In this document: positions 16,138 to 26,627 of the stretch, one piece after another
How the letters are laid out: each line of letters starts with the position of its first letter
Position numbering within the stretch: position 1 is the first letter of the stretch
Source: Burkholderia singularis
GTDB lineage: Bacteria; Pseudomonadota; Gammaproteobacteria; Burkholderiales; Burkholderiaceae
Length of the DNA: 35,667 nucleotides
Direction: 5' to 3'
Assembly (NCBI RefSeq): GCF_900176645.1
Contig: NZ_FXAN01000082.1
Location: 1-35,667 of the forward strand
The notes under the pieces: model-generated
The model's input: only the letters and a program-made list of their open reading frames with translations
Database searches by the model: none
Told to the model about the DNA's origin: nothing
Position numbers and translations under genes: made by a program

Positions 16138-17673
16138 TTACACCGTGGCGACAGGGATCTTGCCGATCTTTGCCTGCCATTCCTTCGGTCCGGTTTGATG
16201 AACCGACGTGCCTTGCGAGTCGACTGCGACCGTCACCGGCATGTCCTGCACGTCGAACTCGTAGATCGCCTCCATGCCGAGATCCTCGAATGCGAGCACC
16301 CTTGCATGGCGAATCGCCTTCGATACGAGATACGCGGCGCCGCCGACCGCCATCAGATACGCGGCGCGGTGCTTCTTGATCGCGTCGATCGCGACCGGGC
16401 CGCGCTCGGCTTTGCCGACCATCGAGATCAAGCCCGTTTGCGACAGCATCATTTCGGTGAACTTGTCCATGCGTGTGGCCGTCGTGGGGCCTGCCGGGCC
16501 CACCACTTCGTCGCGTACCGGATCGACCGGCCCGACGTAGTAGATCACGCGGTTCTTGAAATCGACGGGCAGCTTTTCGCCGGCAGCCAGCATGTCGGCG
16601 ATCCGCTTGTGAGCGGCGTCGCGGCCCGTGAGCATCTTGCCGGACAGCAGCAGCGTTTGACCAGGTTTCCACGAGGCGACCTCCTCCGGCGTCAGCGTGT
16701 TCAGATCGACACGCTTGCTGGTTTCGGTGTTCGGCTCCCAGTGCACCTTCGGCCATGCGTCGAGCGACGGCGCTTCGAGCTTCGCCGCGCCGGAGCCGTC
16801 GAGCACGAAATGCGCGTGGCGCGTTGCCGCGCAGTTCGGAATCATCGCGACGGGCTTGGACGCCGCGTGCGTCGGCGCGGCCATGATTTTCACGTCGAGC
16901 ACGGTTGCGAGGCCGCCCAGACCCTGCGCGCCGATGCCGAGCGCGTTGACCTTCTCGTGCAATTCGACGCGCAGTTCCTCGATCCAGTCCTTCGGGCCGC
17001 GCGCGATGATCTCCTGAATGTCGATCGGCTCCATCAGCGATTCCTTGGCCATCAGCATCGCCTTTTCGGCCGTGCCGCCGATGCCGATGCCGAGCATCCC
17101 CGGCGGGCACCAGCCCGCGCCCATCGTCGGCACGGTCTTCAGCACCCAGTCGACGATCGAATCCGACGGATTCAGCATCACGAATTTCGATTTGTTCTCC
17201 GAGCCGCCGCCTTTTGCCGCGACCTGCACGTCGACCTTGTCGCCCGGCACGATCTCGTAGTGGATCACGGCCGGCGTGTTGTCCTTCGTATTCTTGCGCG
17301 CGCCCTCGGGCGGATTCACGATCGACGCGCGCAGCACGTTGTCCGGATGCGTGTAGCCGCGGCGCACGCCTTCGTTGATCATGTCGGTGACGCTCATTGT
17401 CGCGCTGCCGGTTTCGCTGGCCCAGCGCACGTCCATGCCGACCTTCACGAAGATCGTGACGATGCCGGTGTCCTGGCAGATCGGGCGGCGGCCTTCCGCG
17501 CACATGCGGCTGTTCGTCAGGATTTGCGCGATCGCGTCCTTCGCGGCAGGGCTCTGCTCGAGTTCATACGCGCGGCCGAGCGCCTGGATGTAGTCGAGCG
17601 GATGGTAGTAGCTGATGTATTGCAGCGAATCCGCGATGCTCTGGATCAGGTCTTCCTGTTTGATGACGGTCAT
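16138..17673 (-). CDS. fumA: Class I (iron-sulfur) fumarate hydratase
   Basis: This 511-aa [4Fe-4S] fumarase interconverts fumarate and malate in the TCA cycle. The N-terminal alpha domain holds the likely cluster cysteines C66 (RRPICQDTG), C189 (GAGWCPPGM) and C281 (IPNCAATRH). The C-terminal beta domain holds GPAGPTTATRMDKF and the KAERG-type loop. Subunits are fused in one chain, as in E. coli FumA/FumB, and length is typical. Such enzymes are sensitive to superoxide and iron shortage, and this one sits next to iron-storage genes. The symbol could equally be fumB. The ATG at 17673 gives MTVIKQEDLIQSI, the family start. Confidence 0.94.
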   Translation of the reverse strand: MTVIKQEDLIQSIADSLQYISYYHPLDYIQALGRAYELEQSPAAKDAIAQILTNSRMCAEGRRPICQDTGIVTIFVKVGMDVRWASETGSATMSVTDMINEGVRRGYTHPDNVLRASIVNPPEGARKNTKDNTPAVIHYEIVPGDKVDVQVAAKGGGSENKSKFVMLNPSDSIVDWVLKTVPTMGAGWCPPGMLGIGIGGTAEKAMLMAKESLMEPIDIQEIIARGPKDWIEELRVELHEKVNALGIGAQGLGGLATVLDVKIMAAPTHAASKPVAMIPNCAATRHAHFVLDGSGAAKLEAPSLDAWPKVHWEPNTETSKRVDLNTLTPEEVASWKPGQTLLLSGKMLTGRDAAHKRIADMLAAGEKLPVDFKNRVIYYVGPVDPVRDEVVGPAGPTTATRMDKFTEMMLSQTGLISMVGKAERGPVAIDAIKKHRAAYLMAVGGAAYLVSKAIRHARVLAFEDLGMEAIYEFDVQDMPVTVAVDSQGTSVHQTGPKEWQAKIGKIPVATV

Positions 17674-17726
17674 GGCTGGGACTCTATGGGGACTATGGGA
17701 ATCGATTCAGGCCGGCTGGCCGCGGC

Positions 17727-18311
17727 TCATTGCGCCGGCTCGCGCAACTGCACCGGATGCAGCGCAGCATCCTCGTGGAAGTGCTGCGGATGCGTGTGCG
17801 TCGTCAGGCGGTCGACCCATGCCATCACGAGTGCCGACACGAGGAAGGCCGCATGGATCACCACTTGCCACATGATGGCGTGCTGGGTGTGCTGGTCCGG
17901 ATTGATGAAGGTCTTCAGCAGATGGATCGACGAGATGCTGATGAGCGCCATCGACAGCTTCACCTTCAGCACGCCCGCATTCACGTGATCGAGCCATTCG
18001 GGCTCGTCCGGATGACCTTCGACGCCCAGGCGCGACACGAAAGTTTCATATCCGCCGACGATCACCATGATGAGCAGATTCGAGATCATCACGACGTCGA
18101 TCAGGCCGAGCACGGCGAGCATCACGCTGACTTCGTCGAGCCCCGCCGCGTGCGTCAGCAGATGCCAGACTTCTTTCAGGAACAGGAACACATAGACGGC
18201 TTGCGCGACGATCAGGCCCAGATATAGCGGCACTTGCAGCCAGCGGCTCATGAAGATGAGGGCAGGCAGCGGGCGCATCTTGCGGGGCGAGTGGTTTGGG
18301 GCGGCAGACAT
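17727..18311 (-). CDS. UPF0114/YqhA family inner-membrane protein
   Basis: A 194-aa integral membrane protein of the YqhA (TIGR00645/UPF0114) family with four predicted helices. They lie at about residues 28-46, 62-85, 118-135 and 143-163. Family blocks are [33 protein letters not shown] and [20 protein letters not shown]. The role is unknown; there are no transport or catalytic motifs. The C-terminus is His-rich ([17 protein letters not shown]). It sits just upstream of the fumarase on the same strand (53 bp), so co-transcription is possible. Start ATG 18311 (MSAAPNH). Confidence 0.88.
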   Translation of the reverse strand: MSAAPNHSPRKMRPLPALIFMSRWLQVPLYLGLIVAQAVYVFLFLKEVWHLLTHAAGLDEVSVMLAVLGLIDVVMISNLLIMVIVGGYETFVSRLGVEGHPDEPEWLDHVNAGVLKVKLSMALISISSIHLLKTFINPDQHTQHAIMWQVVIHAAFLVSALVMAWVDRLTTHTHPQHFHEDAALHPVQLREPAQ

Positions 18312-18537
18312 GGTCGAGCGAAGCGGGGATATGAAGCGTTTTTGGAAAAAAGCGCGTTATTGTAACGCGTCGGCCGGCATCGAGGCGGCGCGGCGCGTGT
18401 GGCGCGCGCCGCTGACGCGCGCCCGACCGGGATGGCTGCAACGGCGGCTCATGGCCGGTTCGGCGCGGGTTCGAACGGATTGCGCGCCGGACCGATGCGG
18501 GGGGCGATGCGCAGCCGATGGGCGGCCGGGCAGCCGC

Positions 18538-19437
18538 TCAGGGCGACACGCGCGGCGAGCGCCTCACGCGCAGGCTCGCGAGCACGATGCCCGTCACGAC
18601 GCACGCGAGCGCGAAGCCGTGCGCGAGCGTCGGGCGCTCGCCGAGGAATGCGATTCCGTAGACGGCGGCGGCGATCGGCAGTACCGCGCTGAACACGCCC
18701 GCGAGGCTGCCCGGCACGTAGCGGATGCCTTTCATCCACAGCCAGAACGAGAAGATGCTCGCGGACAGCCCGTACCAGACGACGAGCGCCCAGATGCCTG
18801 CTGGCACGCTGGCGTAATCGAAATGCCACAGCGCGCCGGCGCCGAGCGGCAGCATCAGCAGCAGGCCGAACAGGTGGGTGTATGCGCAGATGTCGATGGG
18901 CGCGAGCGTTTGCGTGAGGCGCCGCGACAGGATCACGTAGATCGATTCGCAGCAGACCGCGCCGAGCATCAGCAGATTGCCTGCGAGCGAGCCTGCGGGC
19001 GCGCCGCCTTCGGCCGCGCCGCTGTTGGCGACATTGATCGTCACCACGCCGACGATCGCGAGCGCGATCGACACGAGCGCGCGCCCATCCGGTTTTTCGC
19101 GCAGAAACAGCCATGCGAACAGCGCGACGACCGCGGGGATCGTGCTCGTGATGACGCCTGCCGCGACCGCGCTCGTGCGTTGCACGCCGTTGAGCATCAG
19201 CAGCGTGAACATGAAGGTGCCGAAGAACGCTTGCAGAAAGAGGTTCAGCCATTCGCCGCGCTTGACGGTGCGCATCTTGACGGGGCTGAACAGCGGCCAG
19301 AGCACCGCGTTCGCAACCACGAAGCGCAGCGTGGCGAGAATGGCGACGGGAACGAATACGACGATCGATTTGCCGATGCCGACGTTGCTGCCGACCAGCA
19401 GCATCGACACGATGAGAAAGAGGGCGTAGCGATTCAA
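18538..19437 (-). CDS. EamA/DMT-family transporter
   Basis: A 299-aa inner-membrane exporter of the drug/metabolite transporter superfamily with ten hydrophobic segments in two EamA repeats. Visible blocks are VGSNVGIGKSIV in the first helix, SAVAAGVITSTIPAVVALFAWLFLREKP at the end of repeat 1, and GVFSAVLPIAAAVYGIAFLGERP in repeat 2. The substrate is not predictable. No ATG starts this frame near its N-terminus: TTG 19437 (MNRYALFLIV) is preferred for its upstream GGA, with TTG 19455 as the alternative. It is divergent from acs. Confidence 0.85.
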   Translation of the reverse strand: MNRYALFLIVSMLLVGSNVGIGKSIVVFVPVAILATLRFVVANAVLWPLFSPVKMRTVKRGEWLNLFLQAFFGTFMFTLLMLNGVQRTSAVAAGVITSTIPAVVALFAWLFLREKPDGRALVSIALAIVGVVTINVANSGAAEGGAPAGSLAGNLLMLGAVCCESIYVILSRRLTQTLAPIDICAYTHLFGLLLMLPLGAGALWHFDYASVPAGIWALVVWYGLSASIFSFWLWMKGIRYVPGSLAGVFSAVLPIAAAVYGIAFLGERPTLAHGFALACVVTGIVLASLRVRRSPRVSP

Positions 19438-19557
19438 TTGGAGTCCGGAGCACAAATTCAGCTAGCATTGTGAAACGTGTGCAAGCCAGCGTAAAGCGTC
19501 GCCGACGCGCGCGTCGCGTAAGTGACGGGTAAGTTCGAGCGGCTATCGTGAGTACGG

Positions 19558-19595
19558 CCGGGCGGCGTGATGCAATGCAACATCGCGCCGCCCGG
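19558..19595 (+). promoter_or_regulatory. GC-rich stem-loop in the acs upstream region
   Basis: CCGGGCGGCG (19558-19567) pairs perfectly with CGCCGCCCGG (19586-19595) around an 18-nt loop, about 120 bp before acs in the divergent intergenic region. There is no T-run on either side. It could be an mRNA leader structure or an operator; the role is unassigned. Confidence 0.4.
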
Positions 19596-19717
19596 TAATC
19601 GCGGCGGGCATTGAGGAGACACGCGCATCATGCCGCATCACGCGTCAGCCAGCCGTGCACGGCGCGCTCAATCGCGCTGCACGTAGTGAGTGGGTCCATA
19701 TCATCAAGGGGTAGTCG

Positions 19718-21700
<1,983 letters not shown>

Positions 21701-21795
21701 GCCGCCTTTTCCGGCGTGACCGACGGCCGTATTGGTGCAGGCGGGCCCGGCACCGCCATTGACGGGCGCCCGGGACATCCGCACCACCGCCGGAA

Positions 21796-21842
21796 CAAGC
21801 CCCTGCGCGGCAATCCCGATTGTCCGCGCCGGGGCTTTTTGC
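21796..21842 (+). terminator. Terminator-like hairpin between acs and the symporter genes
   Basis: AAGCCCC-GCGCGG-CAATC pairs with GATTG-CCGCGC-GGGGCTT, interrupted by single-base bulges, and is followed by TTTTT. It ends about 12 bp before the DUF4212 ATG. It could end acs mRNA or act as an attenuator allowing read-through into the symporter genes. Confidence 0.8.
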
Positions 21843-21853
21843 TACACAAGCGC

Positions 21854-22225
21854 ATGGCCGCTTCATCGTCCCCGACGCCTGCGCATCCCGCCGAGCCGCC
21901 GCTTGTACCCGAGCCGCTTGCGCGTGCGCATGCGCGCTACTGGCGCTTCAATGTCGCGCTGATCGCCGTGTTGAGCGCGACGGGCGCATTGGTCTCGTTT
22001 ATCGTGCCGTTTTTCGCGACCGCGCTCGCGCATCTGCGCTTCGCGGGCTTTAGTCTGCCGTTCTATCTCGGCGCGCAAGGCGCGATTCTTGTCTATGTGG
22101 CGCTGATCGTCGTCTATATCGTGCTGATGCAGCGTGCCGACAAGACGCTGCGGCACGCTTACGACGCCTACGCGGCACGTCAGGAACGCGATGCCGCCGC
22201 GCCGACGGACCCCGGCCCATGCTGA
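21854..22225 (+). CDS. DUF4212 protein, small subunit of sodium/solute symporter
   Basis: A 123-aa protein with two membrane helices (about residues 37-60 and 75-98). Family blocks are ARYWRFNVALIAVL, SFIVPFFA and LPFYLGAQGAILVYVALIVVYIVLM. It matches the small subunit (TIGR03647/DUF4212) encoded just before large SSS-family symporters. The gene overlaps the large-subunit start by 7 bp, indicating coupling. The start ATG 21854 lies almost on top of a terminator hairpin and lacks a clear Shine-Dalgarno. A GTG at 21716 would add 46 non-family residues. Confidence 0.85.
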   Translation: MAASSSPTPAHPAEPPLVPEPLARAHARYWRFNVALIAVLSATGALVSFIVPFFATALAHLRFAGFSLPFYLGAQGAILVYVALIVVYIVLMQRADKTLRHAYDAYAARQERDAAAPTDPGPC

Positions 22226-24234
22226 CGAACCGGCTCGTTCGCGCTTATGCGCTGTATAGCGCAGGCTTCATCGCGTTCGTGCTGCTGCTCGGGCGCATCG
22301 AGCGCGCGACAGGCTCCGGCGTTTGGATCGGCTATGTGTTCCTGTTCGTGCCGATTGCGGTTTATGCGGCGATCGGGCTGCTGTCGCGCACGTCGGATCT
22401 CGTCGAATACTACGTCGCCGGGCGGCGCGTGCCGTCGATGTTCAACGGGATGGCGACCGCCGCCGATTGGCTGTCCGCCGCATCGTTCATCGGCCTGGCC
22501 GGCTCGCTGTACGCAACCGGCTACGACGCGCTCGCGTATCTGATGGGCTGGACGGGCGGCTTCTGCCTCGTCGCGTTCCTGCTTGCGCCATATGTACGCA
22601 AGCTCGCGCGTTACACGATTCCCGACTTCCTCGGCACGCGCTATTCGAGCACGCTCGTACGCGCGCTCGCGGCGTTCGCGGCGATCCTGTGCTCGTTTGT
22701 CTACCTCGTCGCGCAGATACAGGGCATCGGCCTGATCGCCACGCGCTTCATCGGCGTGGATTTCGCAATCGGCATTTTCTGCGGGCTGGCGGGCATTCTC
22801 GTCTGCTCGTTTCTCGGTGGAATGCGCGCGGTCACTTGGACCCAGGTTGCGCAGTACGTCATTCTGATCGTCGCGATTCTGCTGCCGGTTTCGTTGATCG
22901 CGATGAAGCACGGGCTTGGCCCCGTGCCGCAATTCACCTATGGGCAGTTGATGTCGCGCGTCGAGGCGCTTGAGACGCAGGTGCGCGACGCGCCGCGCGA
23001 GCGGCAGGTACGCGACGCCTATCGGCAGCAGGCCGCCGAGATCCAGGCGCAGCTCGATCGGCTGCCGGCGTCGTATGACGACGCGCGTGCGCGGCTCGTT
23101 GGCGAGGTGGCGCAATTGCGCGAGCACAACGGGCCGCTGCGCGAGATCCGGCAGCGCGAGCGCTCGCTTGCCGAGTTTCCGCGTGATCCGGCGGCGGCGC
23201 GCGCCGCGTGGGAGCAGACGCGCGACGATCTGCTCGCGCGCGCCGCCGATCCAGTGCCGATGCATCAGCCGTTCCCCGCCACCAATGACGCCGATCATCG
23301 GCTGCGCGAGCGGAATTTTCTGGCGTTGCTGCTTTGCTTGTCGATCGGCACGGCGAGCTTGCCGCACATTCTCACGCGTTACAACACGACGACATCGGTG
23401 GCATCCGCACGGCGTTCGGTCGGCTGGACGCTGTTTTTCATCGCGCTGTTTTACCTGACGGTGCCGGTGCTGGCGGTGCTGATCAAATACGAGATCTTGT
23501 CGAATCTGGTCGGGCTGCCGTTCGCCGATCTGCCTGCGTGGGTCACGCAATGGCACCGCTTCGAGCCTGAGCTTGTCAGCATCACCGATCAGCTTCGCGA
23601 TGGCGTCGTTCATTGGTCGGAGATACGGATGCAGCCCGATATCGTCGTGCTGGCGGCGCCCGAGATCGCGGGGCTGCCATACGTGATGTCGGGCTTGATC
23701 GCCGCGGGCGCGCTTGCCGCGGCGCTGTCGACGGCGGACGGATTGCTGCTGACGATTGCGAATGCGCTGTCGCACGACGTCTATTACTGCATGGTCGCGC
23801 CGGATGCGACGAGCCAGCGGCGCGTGACGATCTCGAAGGTGTTATTGCTGGGCGTTGCGCTGTTCGCTTCGTATGTTGCCTCGTTGAATACCGGGAAGAT
23901 TTTGTTTCTAGTCGGCGCGGCGTTTTCTCTTGCTGCGTCGAGTTTTTTCCCGGTGCTGGTGCTCGGCGTGTTCTGGAAACGCACGACGACGCGCGGCGCG
24001 GTTGCGGCGATGGTGACGGGGCTGGCGGTGTGCGTTTATTACATTGTGTCGACGTACCCGCTATTCACGCAGATCACGGGCTTCGCAGGGCCGAGATGGT
24101 TCGGCATCGATCCGATCAGCTCAGGCGTGTTCGGCGTGCCGGCGGGCTTTGCGGTGGCGATCGCCGTCAGTTTGCTCGATCGGCGGCCGGACGCGTATAC
24201 GGATGCGCTGGTCGATTACATCCGGCATCCGTGA
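22219..24234 (+). CDS. Large subunit of Na+/solute symporter (VC2705 subfamily)
   Basis: A 671-aa sodium:solute symporter of the SSS family, in the large two-subunit group TIGR03648. About 13 membrane helices are visible. The SSS signature region is near residues 65-130 (VEYYVAGRRVPSMFNGMATAADWLSAASFIG), and YNTTTSVASARRSVGWTLFF lies downstream. Residues about 245-350 form a hydrophilic, Arg/Glu-rich, coiled-coil-like insert. Substrate is inferred from acs upstream (acetate or a short organic acid). It is probably co-expressed with the DUF4212 subunit. Confidence 0.9.
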   Translation: MLTNRLVRAYALYSAGFIAFVLLLGRIERATGSGVWIGYVFLFVPIAVYAAIGLLSRTSDLVEYYVAGRRVPSMFNGMATAADWLSAASFIGLAGSLYATGYDALAYLMGWTGGFCLVAFLLAPYVRKLARYTIPDFLGTRYSSTLVRALAAFAAILCSFVYLVAQIQGIGLIATRFIGVDFAIGIFCGLAGILVCSFLGGMRAVTWTQVAQYVILIVAILLPVSLIAMKHGLGPVPQFTYGQLMSRVEALETQVRDAPRERQVRDAYRQQAAEIQAQLDRLPASYDDARARLVGEVAQLREHNGPLREIRQRERSLAEFPRDPAAARAAWEQTRDDLLARAADPVPMHQPFPATNDADHRLRERNFLALLLCLSIGTASLPHILTRYNTTTSVASARRSVGWTLFFIALFYLTVPVLAVLIKYEILSNLVGLPFADLPAWVTQWHRFEPELVSITDQLRDGVVHWSEIRMQPDIVVLAAPEIAGLPYVMSGLIAAGALAAALSTADGLLLTIANALSHDVYYCMVAPDATSQRRVTISKVLLLGVALFASYVASLNTGKILFLVGAAFSLAASSFFPVLVLGVFWKRTTTRGAVAAMVTGLAVCVYYIVSTYPLFTQITGFAGPRWFGIDPISSGVFGVPAGFAVAIAVSLLDRRPDAYTDALVDYIRHP

Positions 24235-24286
24235 ACCGCTGAGATTGCGGGCGGCGTGGACGCCCATCCTCGCTCAGACTCGATGT

Positions 24287-24317
24287 TTGGCAGAAGGGCG
24301 GCGGAATTTGTTATACT
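24287..24317 (+). promoter_or_regulatory. Sigma-70 promoter of tRNA-Ser
   Basis: TTGGCA (-35) and TATACT (-10, 24312-24317) are separated by 19 bp (18 if TTATAC is used). They lie just 12 bp before the mature tRNA 5' end, as expected for a tRNA promoter. Confidence 0.7.
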
Positions 24318-24329
24318 CTCGGTCTTGCT

Positions 24330-24419
24330 GGAGAGATGGATGAGTGGTTTAAGTCGCACGCCTGGAAAGCGTGTATAGGTGAAAGCCTATCGGGGGTTCG
24401 AATCCCCCTCTCTCCGCCA
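24330..24419 (+). tRNA. tRNA-Ser (anticodon GGA)
   Basis: This 90-nt serine tRNA gene includes an encoded CCA. The acceptor stem GGAGAGA pairs with TCTCTCC, the discriminator is G, and the anticodon stem-loop is CACGC-CTGGAAA-GCGTG, giving anticodon GGA (codons UCC/UCU). It has a long variable arm typical of tRNA-Ser, and a T-arm GGGGG-TTCGAAT-CCCCC. The 3' end is a common integration site for genomic islands, and accessory-type sequence follows, but no integrase or repeat of the tRNA 3' end was seen in the window. Confidence 0.97.
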
Positions 24420-24530
24420 AAAAAAATCTTATAAATCAAGATTGTCAAGGTTCCAGGCTGCGATTAATTACCGTAGTTTCCTGTCGATTCCGGTCCACAA
24501 TCGCACGAGAATCGCGGCATCAAAACAGGT

Positions 24531-24851
24531 CTAAATCTGGCCGTCATCAATCCCGTCGCTCCACCGGCTCTCTCGGCTCGCCTCCAACAAAATTCCGGTG
24601 GATGAGTGGCGGCTGAGCGTCTCCGGCTCCGCACCATCCGTTCGCTGACAAAATTTCCAGGTCGCCACAATGGCTTCGATACGCGCCTGATACTTGTCCA
24701 TATCATGATCGCCGAACCGCCAGCTACTGGGCCATTGATTTCCGTTGGATAGCATTTGGAATGTCCCCAGGTCGCTACTAAGCCACATGGTCGCAACCGG
24801 CGCACAGACTTGCCATCCGTTTATCGAACCATGGCCATGGGCACTATCCAT
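24531..24851 (-). CDS. Hypothetical ORF, possibly a remnant
   Basis: An open frame of up to 106 aa next to the tRNA on the minus strand, with blocks such as WLSSDLGTFQMLSNGNQW and KYQARIEAIVATWKF. I do not recognise a family. Its 5' end overlaps the CHAD remnant on the opposite strand, so if real it would start at an internal Met (ATG of MWLSSD). Codon use is less biased than in core genes, consistent with acquired or decaying DNA. It may not be a gene. Confidence 0.25.
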   Translation of the reverse strand: MDSAHGHGSINGWQVCAPVATMWLSSDLGTFQMLSNGNQWPSSWRFGDHDMDKYQARIEAIVATWKFCQRTDGAEPETLSRHSSTGILLEASRESRWSDGIDDGQI

Positions 24852-25144
24852 CGAGCTATGCAGCGCTTCACGAAGTCCGCATTGCTGGAAAGAAATTGCG
24901 GTATCTGCTCGAGTTTTTCTCGCCAGTGCTCGGCATTGACCATCGCGAAACGATCGAACGATTAAAGGCCACCCAGGACGAGTTGGGCGAGCTGAACGAT
25001 GTCGTGGCGAGCGAGACGTTGCTTCGTCAAAATGCGTCTCAATTTGGCCAGCATGAAATCGTGGATGAAGCTGTCAGATATCTGCACGGCCAAAAGAAAC
25101 GACATATGACCCGAGCGTACGAAACGCTGCGTCGCGCTCGATAG
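24782..25144 (+). pseudogene. Truncated CHAD-domain protein (C-terminal remnant)
   Basis: The plus-strand frame contains the CHAD signature ALHEVRIAGKKLRYLLEFF followed by LKATQDELGELNDVVASE, the C-terminal core of CHAD proteins (helical, His-rich, polyphosphate-associated). It ends at a TAG at 25142-25144. A stop at 24779-24781 closes the frame upstream, and no suitable start or N-terminal half of the domain is present. CHAD domains are normally over 200 residues, so this is a gene fragment left after rearrangement beside the tRNA. Confidence 0.75.
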
Positions 25145-25286
25145 CTTGAAAATCACTCAATGTGACGAACCTGACAATGCCGCGACGAAGCCCTCGCGAT
25201 CTCAGGCGTGCTGATAGCGCAGGTAATTCGTAGAACGCCTGTCAGACTGGACGCGACAGGGCGAGCGTCGGTTGAAGCTTGCGGAT

Positions 25287-25497
25287 TCAACCCGTCGATG
25301 CAACGAATTGCTGAAAGCGCTCAGCCGGTGTATCGGAGTCTAGTGTCTTTCGAGGACGCTCATTGAGCCGCCTGGCAACAGCGTTGAGCTTGGCCCGCGA
25401 ATAGGCCGAGAGGTCGATCCCCTTTGGGAAATACTGCCTGAGGAGCCCATTTGTGTTCTCGTTCGAGCCACGTTGCCAAGGGCTCTGCGGATCACAA
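25287..25497 (-). pseudogene. IS30-family transposase, C-terminal fragment
   Basis: The minus strand encodes a frame reading [20 protein letters not shown] then [12 protein letters not shown], ending [17 protein letters not shown] and a TGA at 25287-25289. This is the C-terminal DDE-domain end of IS30 transposases (the conserved [15 protein letters not shown] with the catalytic Glu). About 70 residues remain; the rest of the gene is missing beyond about 25497. No intact inverted repeats were identified. It marks past insertion and deletion in this tRNA-adjacent region. Confidence 0.85.
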
Positions 25498-25608
25498 GTT
25501 GGGACGCGTCATGGCGGCTCCAGTCGTTAAAAGTAGTGACGGAAGGCGTTCAAACATGCGCATGAATCAGCGTGGGTGCCGCGCGCGAAAGGTTCCGCAA
25601 GCCAGTTG

Positions 25609-26508
25609 TCAAAGAGCAACCAGACGAGCCTGAAGTCGAGGCCGCGCGAAATCTAAAAATGCCCTTATCTTGAGCGGCACCGGCAATTGTCCGGTATGGA
25701 CAAGACTGATCGGGACTGGTGGCGGTTCGAACTTTTCCAGCACGAGCCGTAATTTTCCTTCACGTACAGCCGCCGCTGCCTGATAGGACAAGACGCGCGT
25801 CAGGCCGACGCCAAGCGCCGCCGTGTCCATTGCGGATTCCGCGGTATTGGTCACAAGGCGCGGGTGGATCTGCACCGTACGTTCGGTTTTCCCCACAAGA
25901 AAATTCCACGCACGCGCCGATGTCAGGCCCTCGAAGGCGACGCATGCATGATTCGCCAGTTCGTCCGGTTTGGCAGGTTCCCCGCGGTTCGCCAGGTAGG
26001 TTGGGCTCGCGCATACAACCAGGCGCAATTGCCCGACGTTAACAGCCACGAGCGCACTGTCAGGAAGCGAGCCAACACGCACGGCAACGTCAATATGTTC
26101 TTCCAGCATGTGTGTGTTGCGATCCGTCAGGAACAGGCGCGCGTCGATTTCAGGATAGTGGGCCAGAAAGTCCGCCAGTACAGGTGCCACATGCAACCGC
26201 CCGAAAACCATGGGAGCTGTGATGACAAGGTATCCCCTTGGCGCTGCATATTCCCCCGTCGCCGCACGTTCGGCCTCTCCGACTTCCTCAAGGATACGGC
26301 GACAGGTTGCGACATACGCGGCACCGGCCTCGGTCAGCGAGAGCTGCCGCGTTGTCCGGTTCAGCAGACGAGTTTTCAGATAGGCCTCTAGCTCACCCAC
26401 CTTGCGGCTGACCGTCGGAAGCGGCATACCCAGCCGGCGACCCGCCGCCGACAGGCTCCCGGCCTCAACGACTTCGATCAGGATGGACATTGCTTCGAGT
26501 CGGTCCAT
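25609..26508 (-). CDS. LysR-family transcriptional regulator
   Basis: A 299-aa LysR-type regulator. The helix-turn-helix lies at residues 1-60 (MDRLEAMSILIEVVEAGSLS, LGMPLPTVSRKVGELE, LLNRTTRQLSLTEAG). The effector-binding domain runs from about residue 90. The N-terminal pattern fits the DsdC/AaeR-like group often associated with redox or quinone metabolism. It is divergent from an AhpD-like gene across 119 bp and is the obvious candidate regulator of that gene and the following PPOX-like gene. Confidence 0.92.
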   Translation of the reverse strand: MDRLEAMSILIEVVEAGSLSAAGRRLGMPLPTVSRKVGELEAYLKTRLLNRTTRQLSLTEAGAAYVATCRRILEEVGEAERAATGEYAAPRGYLVITAPMVFGRLHVAPVLADFLAHYPEIDARLFLTDRNTHMLEEHIDVAVRVGSLPDSALVAVNVGQLRLVVCASPTYLANRGEPAKPDELANHACVAFEGLTSARAWNFLVGKTERTVQIHPRLVTNTAESAMDTAALGVGLTRVLSYQAAAAVREGKLRLVLEKFEPPPVPISLVHTGQLPVPLKIRAFLDFARPRLQARLVAL

Positions 26509-26627
26509 TGTCCTCTCGATATATGAAAGAATGATTCTCGATATTAGCGGATTCTCTTTGAATCAGGGAGTCCGTAAGATCGTCTCCGGTCGTTCACAGC
26601 AACGTTGTTGTCAAAGGAGATTTCGCC

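Noticed and set aside
16195..17988. 597-aa plus-strand open frame opposite the fumarase gene
   Set aside because: Low-complexity Arg/His/Asp composition and full overlap with a clear class I fumarase on the other strand show it is a shadow frame.
19634..19690. 18-codon ORF before acs with an upstream GAGGAG
   Set aside because: Spacing to the ATG is too long (11 nt), the peptide is Arg/Ser-rich low complexity, and nothing ties it to acs control.
22180..23775. 531-aa minus-strand open frame opposite the symporter
   Set aside because: It is dominated by Arg, Gln and His as expected from antisense of a GC-rich gene; the plus strand encodes a clear SSS transporter.
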